Shown piece by piece: positions 4,995 through 5,626 of a DNA stretch of 5,626 nucleotides. Numbering within the stretch: the stretch's first letter is position 1; the number at the start of each line of letters is the position of its first letter. The stretch lies in contig QHOD01000231.1 of the NCBI GenBank assembly GCA_003218615.1, positions 1-5,626 of the forward strand. The letters run 5' to 3'. This stretch comes from Verrucomicrobiota bacterium. GTDB taxonomy: Bacteria; Verrucomicrobiota; Verrucomicrobiia; Chthoniobacterales; UBA10450. The translations under genes were made by a program, and so were the position numbers. The notes under the pieces were generated by a model. That model was not told the origin of the DNA. It made no database searches and was given only the letters and a program-made list of their open reading frames with translations.

Positions 4995-5626
4995 TCAATC
5001 GAGACGATGGAGCGAAGAGATGCCGTAGTTTTCCTGGAGATTGGGCGCTTCGGCAGCGACTTGCGCCGCATCGAGCTCGATCTGTTTTGGATCCTCTTCT
5101 GTCTCAATCTTGATGAAGCCGTTAATTGGTTGTTTCACCGCTTCCGCCAGATCGCCTAACGATTTGATTTCTTTGCCGTTCACTTTTGTGACCGTCAAAT
5201 AGGAAAGGTCGTCGTACCCGATTGTGCTGTTGGCGGGGAGGACCTGGCTGAGAATAACGACGCGGCGATTCCCCTCTGGAAAAAGCTCTGATTGAAAATG
5301 GTCGAGGTAGACCAAACGCTGCGGGGCCTCTCTTTGCCAATTCGGACCCCACTCTTTGAGATATTGACGGGAAAGTTCCTGAAAAATGAGACCGCCGAGC
5401 ACATAATACGCAGGCGGTTGATCGAGATTGTACGGCGGGCTGACGTAATCCTTTGCGTCCCGGTGTTCGAGCGTCACTTTCAATTCCATTGGTTTACCGC
5501 TGCGCTGAATGCGAAACGGAACAACATCGCCAGAATAGGCGTGAGCAGTAAGCAGGTTCGTGAATTCGATCTTGCCGTAGAGTGGATCGACGTAGTTACC
5601 GTTTTGATCAATCTCGTGGTTTGCGA
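4995..5626 (-). CDS. Deg/HtrA-type serine protease, C-terminal PDZ part, cut by the window edge
   Basis: The frame is open from the right edge to TGA at 4995-4997, giving 209 residues of a longer protein; an internal Met at 5489 is not the start. Residues 1-55 are the end of a first PDZ domain (DPLYGKIEFTNLL, then SGDVVPFRIQRSGKPMELKV). Residues 60-190 match the second, Deg-type PDZ domain seen in plant Deg9-like proteases and their bacterial relatives: YNLDQPPAYYVLGGLIFQ, YLKEWGPNW, VVILSQVLPANSTIGYDDL and VTKVNGKEIKSLGDL. The tail ENYGISSLHRLD also fits that group. The trypsin-like domain with its His-Asp-Ser triad would lie beyond the window, so proteolytic activity is inferred and a PDZ-only protein is not excluded. 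It converges on the MOSC gene with a 56-bp gap and no clear terminator. Role: probably envelope protein quality control. Confidence 0.82.
   Translation of the reverse strand, partial: ANHEIDQNGNYVDPLYGKIEFTNLLTAHAYSGDVVPFRIQRSGKPMELKVTLEHRDAKDYVSPPYNLDQPPAYYVLGGLIFQELSRQYLKEWGPNWQREAPQRLVYLDHFQSELFPEGNRRVVILSQVLPANSTIGYDDLSYLTVTKVNGKEIKSLGDLAEAVKQPINGFIKIETEEDPKQIELDAAQVAAEAPNLQENYGISSLHRLD

Noticed and set aside
1..5626. A novel defence, CRISPR, toxin-antitoxin or mobile-element system
   Set aside because: Every sizeable gene belongs to a known family unrelated to such systems, and no arrays, integrases or transposases were seen on either strand.

Overview
The window looks like chromosomal DNA of a moderately GC-rich (about 55% by eye) free-living Gram-negative-type bacterium. 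A PadR regulator fused in operon to an ADOP-type permease, a bacterial kynurenine 3-monooxygenase, a Deg/HtrA protease with a plant-Deg9-like PDZ2, and a short GC-rich dispersed repeat together suggest Verrucomicrobiota (Chthoniobacterales-like) or Acidobacteriota. This placement is inference; there is no rRNA or marker gene.

Layout. 1-1438 (minus): a two-gene unit, padR followed after 6 nt by an ADOP ABC-transporter permease that runs off the left edge. 1439-1772: the padR promoter zone with two CCTAGAC half-palindromes, then a decayed 3' piece of a second kynurenine 3-monooxygenase (KMO) gene. 1773-2561 (plus): a six-helix TMEM175-type potassium channel. 2562-2735: a convergent gap with a dispersed repeat and a possible dead micro-ORF. 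2736-4112 (minus): intact KMO. 4113-4290: a divergent intergenic region with another repeat copy and a good sigma-70 type promoter. 4291-4938 (plus): YiiM-like MOSC protein. 4995-5626 (minus): C-terminal part of a Deg/HtrA-type serine protease, cut by the right edge.

Apart from padR-ADOP, the genes do not form one pathway; they alternate in strand and appear to be single transcription units. I see no CRISPR array, transposase, integrase, toxin-antitoxin pair, defence system or RNA gene, and I do not claim an undescribed system.

The most interesting signals concern genome dynamics. One is a KMO pseudogene fragment about 1 kb from the live gene. The other is a short repeat family (AYCCGC, 3 nt, CGC, 2-4 nt, GGCT, 1 nt, CGGCG) present three times, once inside the KMO reading frame, where it encodes a Pro/Gly/Ser-rich loop of about 14 extra residues.
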